Below, one piece after another: positions 1-8,972 of a DNA stretch of 8,972 bases. Source of the DNA: an uncultured Kiloniellales bacterium (GTDB lineage Bacteria; Pseudomonadota; Alphaproteobacteria; Kiloniellales; JAKSDN01); assembly GCA_947259625.1 (NCBI GenBank), contig CAMYMY010000125.1:1-8972 (forward strand), in the 5' to 3' direction. Positions within the stretch are counted from its first letter, which is position 1; every line of letters starts with the position of its first letter. Made by a program: the position numbers and the translations under genes. The notes under the pieces were generated by a model. That model worked only from the letters and a program-made list of their open reading frames with translations, did no database searches and was not told the DNA's origin.

Positions 1-590
1 ACCCGGTGACCGCGGGGCGCATCCTCCTCAGGGGCGAGGACATCACCGACAAGCCGCCCTACGAGATCGCCCGCAGGGGCTTGAGCCGCAGCTTCCAGGT
101 CACCAACATCTTTCAGCGCATGAGCGTGCTCGAGAACGTCCGTTGCGCCATGCTCTGGAACCTGGGCTACCGCTACTCCTTCTGGCACTTCCTCGGCCGC
201 CGGCGCGACCTGGCGGAGCGGAGCGAGGAGATCATGGAGCAGACCGGGCTCGCGTCGCGCCGCGGCGTTCCGGCCGGCCTCCTGTCCTACTCGGACCAGC
301 GCGCGCTCGAGATCGCCATCACCCTGGCCTCCGGCGCCGACGTGATCCTGCTCGACGAGCCCACGGCCGGCATGAGCCGTAGCGAGACCGAGCAGGCCGT
401 CGCGCTGATCCGCAAGATCTCGCAGGACCGGACCCTGGTCATCGTGGAGCACGACATGGGCGTCGTCTTCGACCTGGCCGAGACCATCTCGGTCCTGGTC
501 TACGGCGAGATCGTCGCCTCGGGCCCGCCGGCCGAAATCCGCGCGAATCCCTCCGTGCGGGAAGCGTACTTGGGCCCCGAGGCCGCCTGA
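1..590 (+). CDS. livG: LivG-like ABC transporter ATP-binding protein (5'-truncated)
   Basis: This is the C-terminal part of a cytoplasmic ATPase of a HAAT-type importer (branched-chain amino acids, amides or urea). The reading frame is open from the left edge, so the GTG at 6 is not a true start and the Walker A region lies outside the window. Visible motifs are the Q-loop glutamine (96-98), a signature motif at 282-299 reading LSYSDQ instead of LSGGQ, Walker B with LLDEPTAG (Asp 354-356, Glu 357-359) and the H-loop histidine in VEHDM (450-452). The LivG class is supported by the residues between Q-loop and signature and by the immediately following LivF partner, whose ATG starts one base after this stop. 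The signature motif lacks its usual first glycine pair. The substrate cannot be told from the sequence. Urea-type UrtD is an alternative, judged less likely because the partner reads as LivF rather than UrtE. Confidence 0.93.
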   Translation, partial: PVTAGRILLRGEDITDKPPYEIARRGLSRSFQVTNIFQRMSVLENVRCAMLWNLGYRYSFWHFLGRRRDLAERSEEIMEQTGLASRRGVPAGLLSYSDQRALEIAITLASGADVILLDEPTAGMSRSETEQAVALIRKISQDRTLVIVEHDMGVVFDLAETISVLVYGEIVASGPPAEIRANPSVREAYLGPEAA

Positions 591-591
591 C

Positions 592-1287
592 ATGCTGGAC
601 GTGCGCGGCCTCCACGCCTACTACGGCAAGAGCCACATCCTGCGCGGCGTGACCCTGGAGGTGCGGGCGGGCGAGATCGTCGGCCTGCTCGGCCGCAACG
701 GGGTCGGCCGCTCGACCACCATCAAGGCGATCATGGGCGAGGTCGAGCCCCGGGGCTCCATCGAGTTCAAGGGCCGGGAGATCGCCGGCATGAAGAGCCA
801 CGAGATCGCCCGGCTCGGCCTCGGCTACGTGCCCGAGAACCGCGACATCTTCCCCACGCTGACCGTCCGCCAGAACCTGCTGCTGGGCCGGAAGAGCGCG
901 CGCCAGGAGGGGCGCTGGTCCATGGAGGACCTGTTCGACCTCTTCCCCGCCCTGCGCGAGCGGGCCGACACGGAAGGCGGCGTGCTGTCGGGCGGCGAGC
1001 AGCAGATGCTGACCATGTGCCGCACCCTGATGGGCGATCCGGACCTGATCATGGTGGACGAGCCGACGGAAGGCCTGGCCCCGCAGCTGGTCGAGACGGT
1101 CGCCGGGCTGCTCAACGAGATGGCCGGCCGGGGCCTCTCGATCCTGCTGGTCGAGCAGAAGCTGACGATCGCGCTGCGCATCTCGGCGCGGGTCTACGTC
1201 ATGGGCCACGGCGAGATCGTCTTCGAGGGCACGCCCGACAACCTGCGCGACAACGAAGCGATCCGCCGGGAGTGGCTCGAGGTCTGA
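592..1287 (+). CDS. livF: LivF-like ABC transporter ATP-binding protein
   Basis: This is a complete 231-residue ATPase, the usual LivF length, and the second nucleotide-binding subunit of the HAAT importer begun upstream. The motifs in order are Walker A at residues 34-42 reading GRNGVGRST, with Arg40 (codon 709-711) where the invariant P-loop lysine normally sits; a canonical LSGGEQQ signature at 132-138; Walker B with VDEPTEG (Asp156, Glu157); and a VEQ H-loop with Gln189 in place of histidine. A Gln there is usual for LivF proteins. From memory, GVGRST occurs in a subgroup of proteobacterial LivF proteins, so Arg40 is probably a clade feature rather than damage. No clear Shine-Dalgarno precedes the ATG, which suits translational coupling to the gene ending at 590. 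Substrate unknown; no permease or binding protein of this transporter is visible. Confidence 0.95.
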   Translation: MLDVRGLHAYYGKSHILRGVTLEVRAGEIVGLLGRNGVGRSTTIKAIMGEVEPRGSIEFKGREIAGMKSHEIARLGLGYVPENRDIFPTLTVRQNLLLGRKSARQEGRWSMEDLFDLFPALRERADTEGGVLSGGEQQMLTMCRTLMGDPDLIMVDEPTEGLAPQLVETVAGLLNEMAGRGLSILLVEQKLTIALRISARVYVMGHGEIVFEGTPDNLRDNEAIRREWLEV

Positions 1288-1289
1288 CA

Positions 1290-1325
1290 GTCGCGCGACG
1301 GCGGCGGGGCGGCGGGCGGCGCGAC
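1290..1325 (+). terminator. GC-rich hairpin just after livF, possible transcript end
   Basis: The arms GTCGCGC (1290-1296) and GCGCGAC (1319-1325) are perfectly complementary across a G-rich 22-base loop. A shorter perfect palindrome, GTCGCGCGAC, occupies 1290-1299. The hairpin starts three bases after the livF stop. There is no T-tract, so it would be a 3'-end-stabilising or Rho-assisted structure rather than a classic intrinsic terminator. In DNA this GC-rich, such complementarity can also arise by chance. Confidence 0.3.
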
Positions 1326-1395
1326 CGGGCGACCCGATTCGCTCCCTCTGGAGTTGAGCTGTCCCGTAATTCGCGTCTTGCTCACTTTCGGCGGC

Positions 1396-1417
1396 TTAAG
1401 GTGTTTTTAATCCTTAA
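1396..1417. promoter_or_regulatory. Inverted repeat overlapping the -35 box (possible operator)
   Basis: TTAAGG (1396-1401) and CCTTAA (1412-1417) are perfect inverted half-sites with a 10-base AT-rich centre. The right half-site shares bases with the candidate -35 box. The half-site spacing is two helical turns centre to centre short of six bases, plausible for a dimeric regulator. No regulator family can be named from it. Confidence 0.35.
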
Positions 1418-1441
1418 CAACTAGCTATTTACAGCTAGATT
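1414..1441 (+). promoter_or_regulatory. Candidate sigma70-type promoter for the sensory operon
   Basis: TTAACA (1414-1419) matches five of six bases of the TTGACA -35 box. After a 16-base spacer comes TAGATT (1436-1441), which matches four of six bases of TATAAT. Transcription would begin near 1448, leaving a leader of about 170 bases before the ATG at 1619. A dyad lies in the spacer and another overlaps the -35 box, as would be expected of a regulated promoter. Matches of this quality are easy to find in AT-rich DNA, so this is a candidate only. Confidence 0.35.
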
Positions 1442-1445
1442 TTTT
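1421..1445 (+). terminator. Hairpin plus T-run: weak intrinsic terminator or operator dyad
   Basis: CTAGCT (1421-1426) and AGCTAG (1433-1438) form a perfect 6-base-pair stem with a 6-base loop, followed at once by six T (1440-1445). This has the form of a Rho-independent terminator for read-through from livF, 134 bases after its stop, but the stem is short and only half GC. The same dyad lies inside the spacer of the candidate promoter at 1414-1441, so it may instead act as an operator. Confidence 0.4.
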
Positions 1446-1515
1446 GGTTAGAGGCACGCAGGTTGGCTGAATTGTCAGCTTGCTCGGACACGTGCCCAGA
1501 GCTTGTTCAAGGATC

Positions 1516-1532
1516 AGGTCACTAGTGAACCT
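1516..1532. promoter_or_regulatory. Imperfect palindrome around CACTAGTG in the leader
   Basis: The 8-base perfect palindrome CACTAGTG (1520-1527) is flanked by AGGT on the left and, after one extra A, ACCT on the right. A wider pair, GTTCA (1505-1509) and TGAAC (1526-1530), encloses it. It lies about 90 bases before the start of the solute-binding-protein gene. It could be a transcription factor site or an RNA hairpin in the leader. Confidence 0.3.
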
Positions 1533-1618
1533 CGAACCCGAGCGCCTTGCTTCAGCCGTGTCGTCACGTGTCGGTTTCGCACATCAGGGGTCGATGAAGC
1601 ACAGGAGATGAGACAGTT

Positions 1619-2962
1619 ATGACCAACCGCAGGAAATGTTCGAGGCGCCGGCTGATCAAGACCGCCGGCAGCGCCGCACTCGCAGCAGGTTTGGCACCCG
1701 CCGTGTTCGTGCCGCGCCGCGCAAACAGCAAGGCCCGTAAGACCTTGAAGATCCTGCAATGGAACCACTTCGTCCCTGAATTCGACCACTGGTTCAACAA
1801 CGTCTACGTCAAGGAATGGGGCCGTAGCAACGGCATCGAAGTCATCGTGGACAACGTCGGAATGACGAGCCTGAACAGCCGCGCCGCGGCCGAGGTCGCC
1901 GCCCAGAAAGGTCACGACCTCTGCATGTTCGTGAGCCCGCCGCCGAGCTACGAGGAGCACGTCATCGACCACCGGGAGATCTACGAGGAGTGCGAACGCA
2001 AGTACGGCAAGCCGGTCGAACTCGCGATGAGGAGCACGTACAACCCGAAGACGGGTAAGTACTATGGTTTCTCGGACAGCTACGTCCCGGATCCGGTCAA
2101 TTACCGGAAGGATCTGTGGGACGACATCGGAATGTATCCAGACACCTGGGACGACATAAGGCTCGGCGGACGCAAGATCAAGCGAAAGCACGGCATTCCC
2201 GTAGGGCTGGGCTTGGCGCCCGAGCTCGATACCAACATTTACTTGCGCGCTCTCATGGCTGCGTACGGGTCGTCCGTCCAGGATGAAACGGGAAATGTCG
2301 CGCTCAACTCCAGGCAGACCCTGGAAGCCCTGAGGTTCGTCAAGGCGCTCTATCAGGAGGCGATGACCGACGAGGTCTTTGCCCGGGATCCCTCGTCCAA
2401 CAACCGCCAGATGCTGGCGGGCAAGGGCTCGCTCGCCGTCAACGCGATCTCGATCACCCGCACCGGCGAAAACCAAAGGATTCCCGTTGCGAAGGATATC
2501 TGGCTGGCCAAGGCCGCCCAGGGACCGGTTCGCCGGATCGGGTTGTACCACCTGTTGGACGTCTACGTCATCTGGGAGTTCGCGGAAAACATCGAGGACG
2601 CCAAGCAGTTCCTGGTGGACTATGTCGGGCACTCCAACGAGGTGTTCCGGGCCAGCCAGTTCTATAATTTCCCCTGCTTCCCGGAGACGGTCCCGGATCT
2701 GGCAAATCTCGTTTCGAATGATCCGCAAGCGACCCCGGCGGACAAGTATGCCTTCTTCGAGGACGTGTCGAGCTGGGTCACCAACCTGGGCTATCCCGGT
2801 TTCGCGAACGCCGCCGAAGACGAGATCTTCAACAGCTGGATCATCTCGAACATGTTCGCCCAGACCGCCAAAGGCAGCATGAGCCCCGAAGAGGCGCTCA
2901 GCGCGGCCCACGGGGAGGTCAGGCGGATCTTCGAAAAATGGCGCGAAAGGGGCGTGGTGTAA
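1619..2962 (+). CDS. Tat-exported extracellular solute-binding protein, sugar (UgpB/SBP_bac_1) type
   Basis: The product is a 447-residue periplasmic binding protein of the COG1653-type cluster that normally delivers sugars or polyols to ABC permeases. Its N-terminus carries a Tat signal: SRRRLIK at residues 8-14 matches the (S/T)RRxFLK consensus, followed by an Ala/Leu-rich stretch (19-31) and likely cleavage around residues 35-40. The mature start, LKILQWNHFVPEFDHW, is typical of the family's first beta strand, and the length is normal. AGGAG at 1603-1607 precedes the ATG by 11 bases. No permease or ATPase of the matching class is next to it: the LivFG genes upstream belong to a transporter class that uses a different binding-protein fold, and sensor kinase genes follow. 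This suggests a sensory role or a permease located elsewhere. The ligand is unknown. GC content is visibly lower than in the LivFG genes. Confidence 0.88.
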   Translation: MTNRRKCSRRRLIKTAGSAALAAGLAPAVFVPRRANSKARKTLKILQWNHFVPEFDHWFNNVYVKEWGRSNGIEVIVDNVGMTSLNSRAAAEVAAQKGHDLCMFVSPPPSYEEHVIDHREIYEECERKYGKPVELAMRSTYNPKTGKYYGFSDSYVPDPVNYRKDLWDDIGMYPDTWDDIRLGGRKIKRKHGIPVGLGLAPELDTNIYLRALMAAYGSSVQDETGNVALNSRQTLEALRFVKALYQEAMTDEVFARDPSSNNRQMLAGKGSLAVNAISITRTGENQRIPVAKDIWLAKAAQGPVRRIGLYHLLDVYVIWEFAENIEDAKQFLVDYVGHSNEVFRASQFYNFPCFPETVPDLANLVSNDPQATPADKYAFFEDVSSWVTNLGYPGFANAAEDEIFNSWIISNMFAQTAKGSMSPEEALSAAHGEVRRIFEKWRERGVV

Positions 2963-3027
2963 GGCACCGCGCGCGCGCCAAGCACTTGGGTTTCCATGCC
3001 GGATCGTCACCCGCGGCAAGAGATTTC

Positions 3028-3035
3028 GGAGAAGG
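3028..3035 (+). promoter_or_regulatory. Ribosome binding site deciding the start at 3038
   Basis: GGAGAAGG lies just before ATG 3038, with 6 bases between GGAG and the start codon. An in-frame ATG at 2996 would add 14 charged residues before the signal peptide and has no comparable Shine-Dalgarno. The signal sequence MKRW followed by a hydrophobic core begins exactly at 3038. Confidence 0.75.
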
Positions 3036-3037
3036 CA

Positions 3038-4132
3038 ATGAAAAGATGGCAATCAGTCGCGGCGCTGCTGCTTGTGCTCTGCATGGCGTCATCAGCCGAA
3101 GCAGCCGAGAAAAAGCGGATCTTCGTGGTGAGCAGCTACCACAAGGAATATCTGTGGTCCCAGTCGACCCAAAGGGGCCTGGGCGAGGCGATGCTGGCCT
3201 ACGGCTATCTGGACGACGGGCGGCAGATCGAGATTTTCGCGGAGCACGACTACATCGAAAGCTCGAAGGCGGTCGTCAAGAAGGAATGGATGGATACCAA
3301 GCGGAAGAACAGCGCACAGCACATCGCCAAGGCGACTCATAGAATCATGCAGGCGATCGATGAATTCCAGCCCGACCTCGTGCTGCTCGGTGACGACAAC
3401 GCCGCCAACTATATCGGCAACCAGCTCCTGGACACCGACATGCCCGTCGTCTTCTGGGGCATCAACGGGTTGCCCTTGAAGTACGGTCTCGTGGACAGCA
3501 TGGACAACCCCGGCCACAACGTCACCGGGGTCTGGCAGACCGGCTATCACAAAGAGAGCTTGGAGTTCCTGCACGCGCTCGTGCCCGGCGCCAGGACCTT
3601 CGCCATTCTGGCCTGCGACTCCGTCACGGCGCGCCCCAATGTCAAGCAGATCCAGGTGCTGGCGAGAAGCGGGAAGCTGCCCCTCGAGCTCGTGGACGTC
3701 GTGGTGACCAACTCCTACTCGGAGTTCCAGCAAAGGGTTCTCGAGTTGGCCAAGACGGTCGACGCCTTCTTCATGCTCAATCACGACACTTTCCGGGACG
3801 ACGACGGAAACCATGTCGACATGCTGACGGTGGGCAAATGGTATCTGGAGAACGTCGACAAACCGGAGGCCTCCCACGAGGATCAATTCGTCCGGGAGGG
3901 CATGCTGCTGACGGCGAACGATTCCGGATACAACCAGAGCTACAAGGCCTTCGAGATGGCCTACGACATCCTGGAACAGGGTTTGAATCCCAGCCGAATG
4001 CGAACCGTCACGCCGCAACGTGGACCTTTGATGATCAATCGCAAACGCGCGGAGATGCTCGGCATTGCGCTCGAGGAGCGGATGGACATCATCGACATCG
4101 TCGTGGAAGAGTCCGTCGCTCTTCGGGATTAG
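3038..4132 (+). CDS. Periplasmic ABC_sub_bind-type substrate-binding protein, probable sensor partner
   Basis: This is a 364-residue secreted protein. Residues 1-23 form a Sec signal peptide (KR, hydrophobic core AALLLVLCMAS, cleavage near AEA/AEKK); there is no proper lipobox. The mature protein opens with RIFVVSSYHKEYLWSQ, then QPDLVLLGDDNAANYI (Asp119, Asp120), PVVFWGIN and NVTGV (161-165). This pattern fits the two-lobed ABC substrate-binding family PF04392 / COG2984, specifically a subgroup with the SSYH start that, as far as I recall, often lies beside sensor kinases. It starts 75 bases after the preceding binding-protein gene and ends 8 bases before the sensor kinase ATG, so co-transcription is very likely. 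The role proposed is to bind a small molecule in the periplasm and contact the kinase sensor domain, as TorT does for TorS. A transport role is possible, but no permease is present. The ligand is unknown. Confidence 0.82.
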   Translation: MKRWQSVAALLLVLCMASSAEAAEKKRIFVVSSYHKEYLWSQSTQRGLGEAMLAYGYLDDGRQIEIFAEHDYIESSKAVVKKEWMDTKRKNSAQHIAKATHRIMQAIDEFQPDLVLLGDDNAANYIGNQLLDTDMPVVFWGINGLPLKYGLVDSMDNPGHNVTGVWQTGYHKESLEFLHALVPGARTFAILACDSVTARPNVKQIQVLARSGKLPLELVDVVVTNSYSEFQQRVLELAKTVDAFFMLNHDTFRDDDGNHVDMLTVGKWYLENVDKPEASHEDQFVREGMLLTANDSGYNQSYKAFEMAYDILEQGLNPSRMRTVTPQRGPLMINRKRAEMLGIALEERMDIIDIVVEESVALRD

Positions 4133-4140
4133 TTCTTCCG

Positions 4141-7475
<3,335 letters not shown>

Positions 7476-7476
<1 letters not shown>

Positions 7477-8639
7477 TGGACCAGCGGCCGCCCTTGCGCA
7501 AGAATCCCCTCGTTCTGGTCGTCGACGACGACCTGGCGCAACGGGTCCTGGTCCAGGAAGCCCTCGGGGCCGCGGGATTCGACACCGACGAGGCCGAGGA
7601 CGGCGCCGGGGGCATCGCCAGGACCACGGACCTGGAGCCGGACCTGGTCATCCTGGACGTCATGATGCCGGACCTGGACGGCTTCGCCGTCTGCCGGACC
7701 CTGCGCCAGGAGTCCCGGACCGCGCACATCCCCATATTGATCGTCACCGGCCTGGAGGACGAAGAGTCGATCGAGCGGGCCTTCGAGGTCGGGGCGACCA
7801 ACTTTCTCACCAAGCCGATCAACTGGACCCTTCTGGGCCATCACGTCAGGTATCTCCTGCGCGCCAGCGAGACGGAGAGCGAGCTGCGCGCGGCCACCCT
7901 GGCCGCCGAGGCGGCCGCGCGTGCGAAGGCGCAGCTGCTGGCCAACATGAGCCACGAGCTGCGGACGCCGCTCAACGCCGTGATCGGCTTCGCCGAGTTC
8001 ATGGCGAACGAGGGGCTCGGCCCGCTGGGTAATCCAGGGTACGTCGACTGCGCCACAGACATTAAGGATGCCGGCGACCATCTTCTGCACATGATCAACG
8101 ACCTACTCGATCTCTCCAGGATCGAAGCCGGCAAGGCCGAGCTTCGGGAGGATACCGTCGAGCTTCGAGAGCTCGTTCGGGTGTGCCTGAGAACCGTCGC
8201 GCCCCAGGTCGAGAAGGCGGTGCTGACGCTGGACTCCGTCCTGGCCGAGCACCTGCCCGCAGTGAAGGCCGACGAACGCAAGCTCAAGCAGATGATCCTC
8301 AATCTCCTGTCGAACGCCATCAAGTTCACGCCGGCCGACGGCCGGGTCGAGCTGGCGGTCTTCACGGAGGAGGGCGGCGACCTGATCGTCCAGGTCCGGG
8401 ACAACGGCATCGGCATCGCGCCCGCCGATATTCCCCGCGCGATGGAGACCTTCAGCCAGGTCGACGGCTCGATCAGCCGCAAGTACGGCGGCACGGGCCT
8501 CGGCCTGCCCCTGACCAGGTCCCTGGTAGAGCTGCACGGCGGCGCGCTGGAGCTCGAGAGCGCGCTCGGCGAGGGCACGACCGTCTCCCTGCGCCTGCCG
8601 GCCCGTCGCGTCGTCCAGCTCGGCCGGCAGGCCGTCTGA
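7476..8639 (+). CDS. Soluble hybrid histidine kinase with N-terminal receiver (REC-HisKA-HATPase)
   Basis: This is a 387-residue cytoplasmic protein without membrane segments. The receiver (residues 11-128) has Asp17/Asp18, phospho-Asp61 in VILDVMMPDLDG, Thr91 and Lys113, so it looks fully active. A short Ala/Glu-rich helix (130-153) leads to HisKA with SHELRTPLNAVIGF and phospho-His160. HATPase_c has its N-box at Asn280, DNGIGI from Asp309 and GGTGLG at 338-343. ATG 7476 shares its A with the TGA of the upstream kinase (7474-7476), a one-base overlap that implies translational coupling. The frame stays open far upstream, but that DNA is the HPt/REC2 coding region of the upstream kinase, so those starts are rejected. 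The likely role is to receive phosphate from HPt His1046 of the upstream kinase on Asp61 and so control its own kinase activity. The partner of His160 is not encoded in the window. Recognition as a REC-kinase is secure; its place in a relay is inferred. Confidence 0.94.
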
Positions 8640-8650
8640 GCAGGCCGCCG

Positions 8651-8670
8651 CCGCGGCCGGCGGGCCGCGG
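8651..8670 (+). terminator. GC-rich hairpin after the sensory operon
   Basis: CCGCGGCC (8651-8658) and GGCCGCGG (8663-8670) are a perfect 8-base-pair, all-GC stem with a 4-base GGCG loop, 11 bases after the stop of the soluble kinase. Only a TTT at 8677-8679 follows, so it is not a full intrinsic terminator. It is well placed to end the operon transcript, perhaps with Rho, or to protect its 3' end. Confidence 0.5.
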
Positions 8671-8700
8671 GCGCGGTTTGGCGTGATTCGGCAGATCTGG

Positions 8701-8706
8701 AAAAAA
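8701..8706 (-). terminator. T-run immediately after the tRNA gene
   Basis: Read on the minus strand, six T follow the discriminator base and the triplet GCA directly. The tRNA acceptor stem is GC-rich, and such a T-run could help release polymerase. No separate terminator hairpin is seen, so this is only a suggestion. Confidence 0.3.
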
Positions 8707-8709
8707 TGC

Positions 8710-8781
8710 TGCCGCCGGAAAGAATCGAACTTACGACCCCACCCTTACCAAGGGTGTGCTCTACCCCTGAGCTACGGCGGC
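8710..8781 (-). tRNA. tRNA-Thr (anticodon GGU)
   Basis: On the minus strand the full cloverleaf can be drawn. It has a 7-base-pair acceptor stem GCCGCCG/CGGCGGC (8775-8781 with 8711-8717), a D stem GCTC/GAGC with a 7-base loop containing GGGG, and an anticodon stem CACCC/GGGTG. The anticodon loop is TTGGTAA, giving anticodon GGU (plus strand 8747-8749), which reads ACC and ACU threonine codons. The variable loop has 5 bases, and the T loop TTCGATT and discriminator A are normal. Two oddities are seen: the T stem GTAAG/CTTTC contains a U-U mismatch at 50-64, and the three bases after the discriminator are GCA, not CCA. CCA would therefore have to be added after 3' trimming. The gene runs convergently with the sensory operon. 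Confidence 0.93.
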
Positions 8782-8881
8782 ACGGGGGCCTTGATACGCG
8801 CGGCAAGATGCCACCGGGCCCGGCCGAACGCAAGCGCCTTGTCCGGGGCGTCAGGGTTATCGCATGAAGCCCGCATTACCT

Positions 8882-8904
8882 TCCTCCCCCCTTGCGGGGG
8901 AGGA
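8882..8904. repeat. Palindromic GC-rich intergenic repeat
   Basis: TCCTCCCCC (8882-8890) and GGGGGAGGA (8896-8904) are perfect 9-base inverted arms with the 5-base centre CTTGC. A further G-rich stretch, GAGGAGGGGGGCGGAGG, follows at 8907-8923. Elements of the form CCTCCCCC-TTGC-GGGGGAGG are, from memory, dispersed intergenic palindromes in many alphaproteobacterial genomes. No gene is seen in 8783-8972. A perfect palindrome CCGGGCCCGG lies at 8814-8823, upstream of the tRNA; no convincing tRNA promoter could be read there. Confidence 0.7.
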
Positions 8905-8972
8905 TCGAGGAGGGGGGCGGAGGCTTGTTCGATCGGAACGGCCGGTCCGCGTGGGGTGCGAGCGGCCGCGTC

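Larger units (their letters stand above)
1288..1618. other. 331-base intergenic region with an AT-rich, dyad-rich island
   Basis: No gene is seen here. The first ~80 bases are extremely GC-rich. The line 1381-1440 is only 23/60 GC, in contrast with 65-80% in the flanking transport genes. Dyads seen are TTAAGG/CCTTAA (1396-1401, 1412-1417), CTAGCT/AGCTAG (1421-1426, 1433-1438), GCTGA/TCAGC (1466-1470, 1475-1479) and the palindrome CACTAGTG (1520-1527). The tetranucleotide CTAG, usually rare in proteobacteria, occurs three times within about 105 bases. The region separates the transporter operon from the sensory operon and is the obvious place for the latter's promoter and operators. Confidence 0.7.

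Noticed and set aside
1453..1466. Sigma54-like -24/-12 element (GGCACG, then TTGG) in the leader
   Set aside because: The spacing is right, but the essential -12 GC is GG and the base before the -24 GG is not T. Too weak to call.
1594..1622. Two mini reading frames (5 and 4 codons) just before the binding-protein ATG
   Set aside because: They overlap the Shine-Dalgarno region and are too short to distinguish from chance; no attenuator structure was evident.
1514..3052. 512-codon open frame on the minus strand opposite the sugar-type binding protein gene
   Set aside because: It mirrors the codon structure of the plus-strand gene, shows no recognisable motif, and the plus-strand product has a clear signal peptide and family pattern. 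Long antisense frames are expected at this GC content. The same applies to minus-strand frames at 439-1209, 3092-4018, 4834-6153, 5805-6896, 7191-8090 and 7841-8833.
3838..4140. Upstream extension of the large kinase frame to an ATG at 3838
   Set aside because: This stretch overlaps the well-supported ABC_sub_bind gene in another frame and encodes a charged, motif-free sequence. TM1 begins just after ATG 4141.
8700..8782. tRNA 3' end as an island attachment site
   Set aside because: No direct repeat of the tRNA 3' end was seen elsewhere in the window and there is no integrase gene.
8783..8850. Promoter for the tRNA on the minus strand (TATCAA at 8791-8796)
   Set aside because: A -10-like hexamer exists at a sensible distance, but no acceptable -35 box lies 16-18 bases upstream of it.
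8882..8923. CRISPR-like or mobile-element repeat
   Set aside because: Only a single palindromic unit with a G-rich tail is present, with no regularly spaced copies and no transposase.

Overview
The window looks like a chromosomal segment of a GC-rich proteobacterium, most likely an alphaproteobacterium of the Rhodospirillales kind. The reasons are the high GC, the dominance of C/G at third codon positions, the style of the multi-domain sensor kinases and the tRNA-Thr(GGU) architecture. This assignment is an inference; no marker gene fixes the taxon.

Layout. (1) 1-1287: the end of a branched-chain amino acid / amide-type (HAAT) ABC importer operon, with a 5'-truncated LivG-like ATPase and, one base later, a LivF-like ATPase. 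(2) 1288-1618: a 331-base gap. It begins with GC-rich hairpin DNA and then passes into a strikingly AT-rich island holding several dyads and a plausible sigma70-type promoter. (3) 1619-8639: four genes on the same strand that appear to form one sensory operon: a Tat-exported sugar-type solute-binding protein, a Sec-exported ABC_sub_bind-type periplasmic protein, a large membrane hybrid histidine kinase (sensor-HAMP-HisKA-HATPase-REC-REC-HPt) and a soluble REC-HisKA-HATPase kinase. (4) 8640-8972: a GC-rich hairpin after the operon, a tRNA-Thr(GGU) gene on the minus strand with two unusual features, and a palindromic GC-rich intergenic repeat.

How the genes may work together. The two periplasmic proteins have no permease partner in the window but sit directly upstream of a transmembrane sensor kinase, with only 8 bases between the second one and the kinase. 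The simplest reading is a binding-protein-assisted sensor comparable in logic to TorT/TorS or LuxP/LuxQ. The HPt domain at the C-terminus of the large kinase could pass phosphate to the N-terminal receiver of the second kinase, which is translationally coupled to it (stop and start share one base). No DNA-binding or enzymatic output domain is encoded here, so the final output is either elsewhere or the second kinase itself. The most interesting points are this output-less, permease-less sensory cassette, the inferred asymmetric ATP sites of the LivF/LivG pair, and the tRNA with a T-stem mismatch and GCA where CCA would be.
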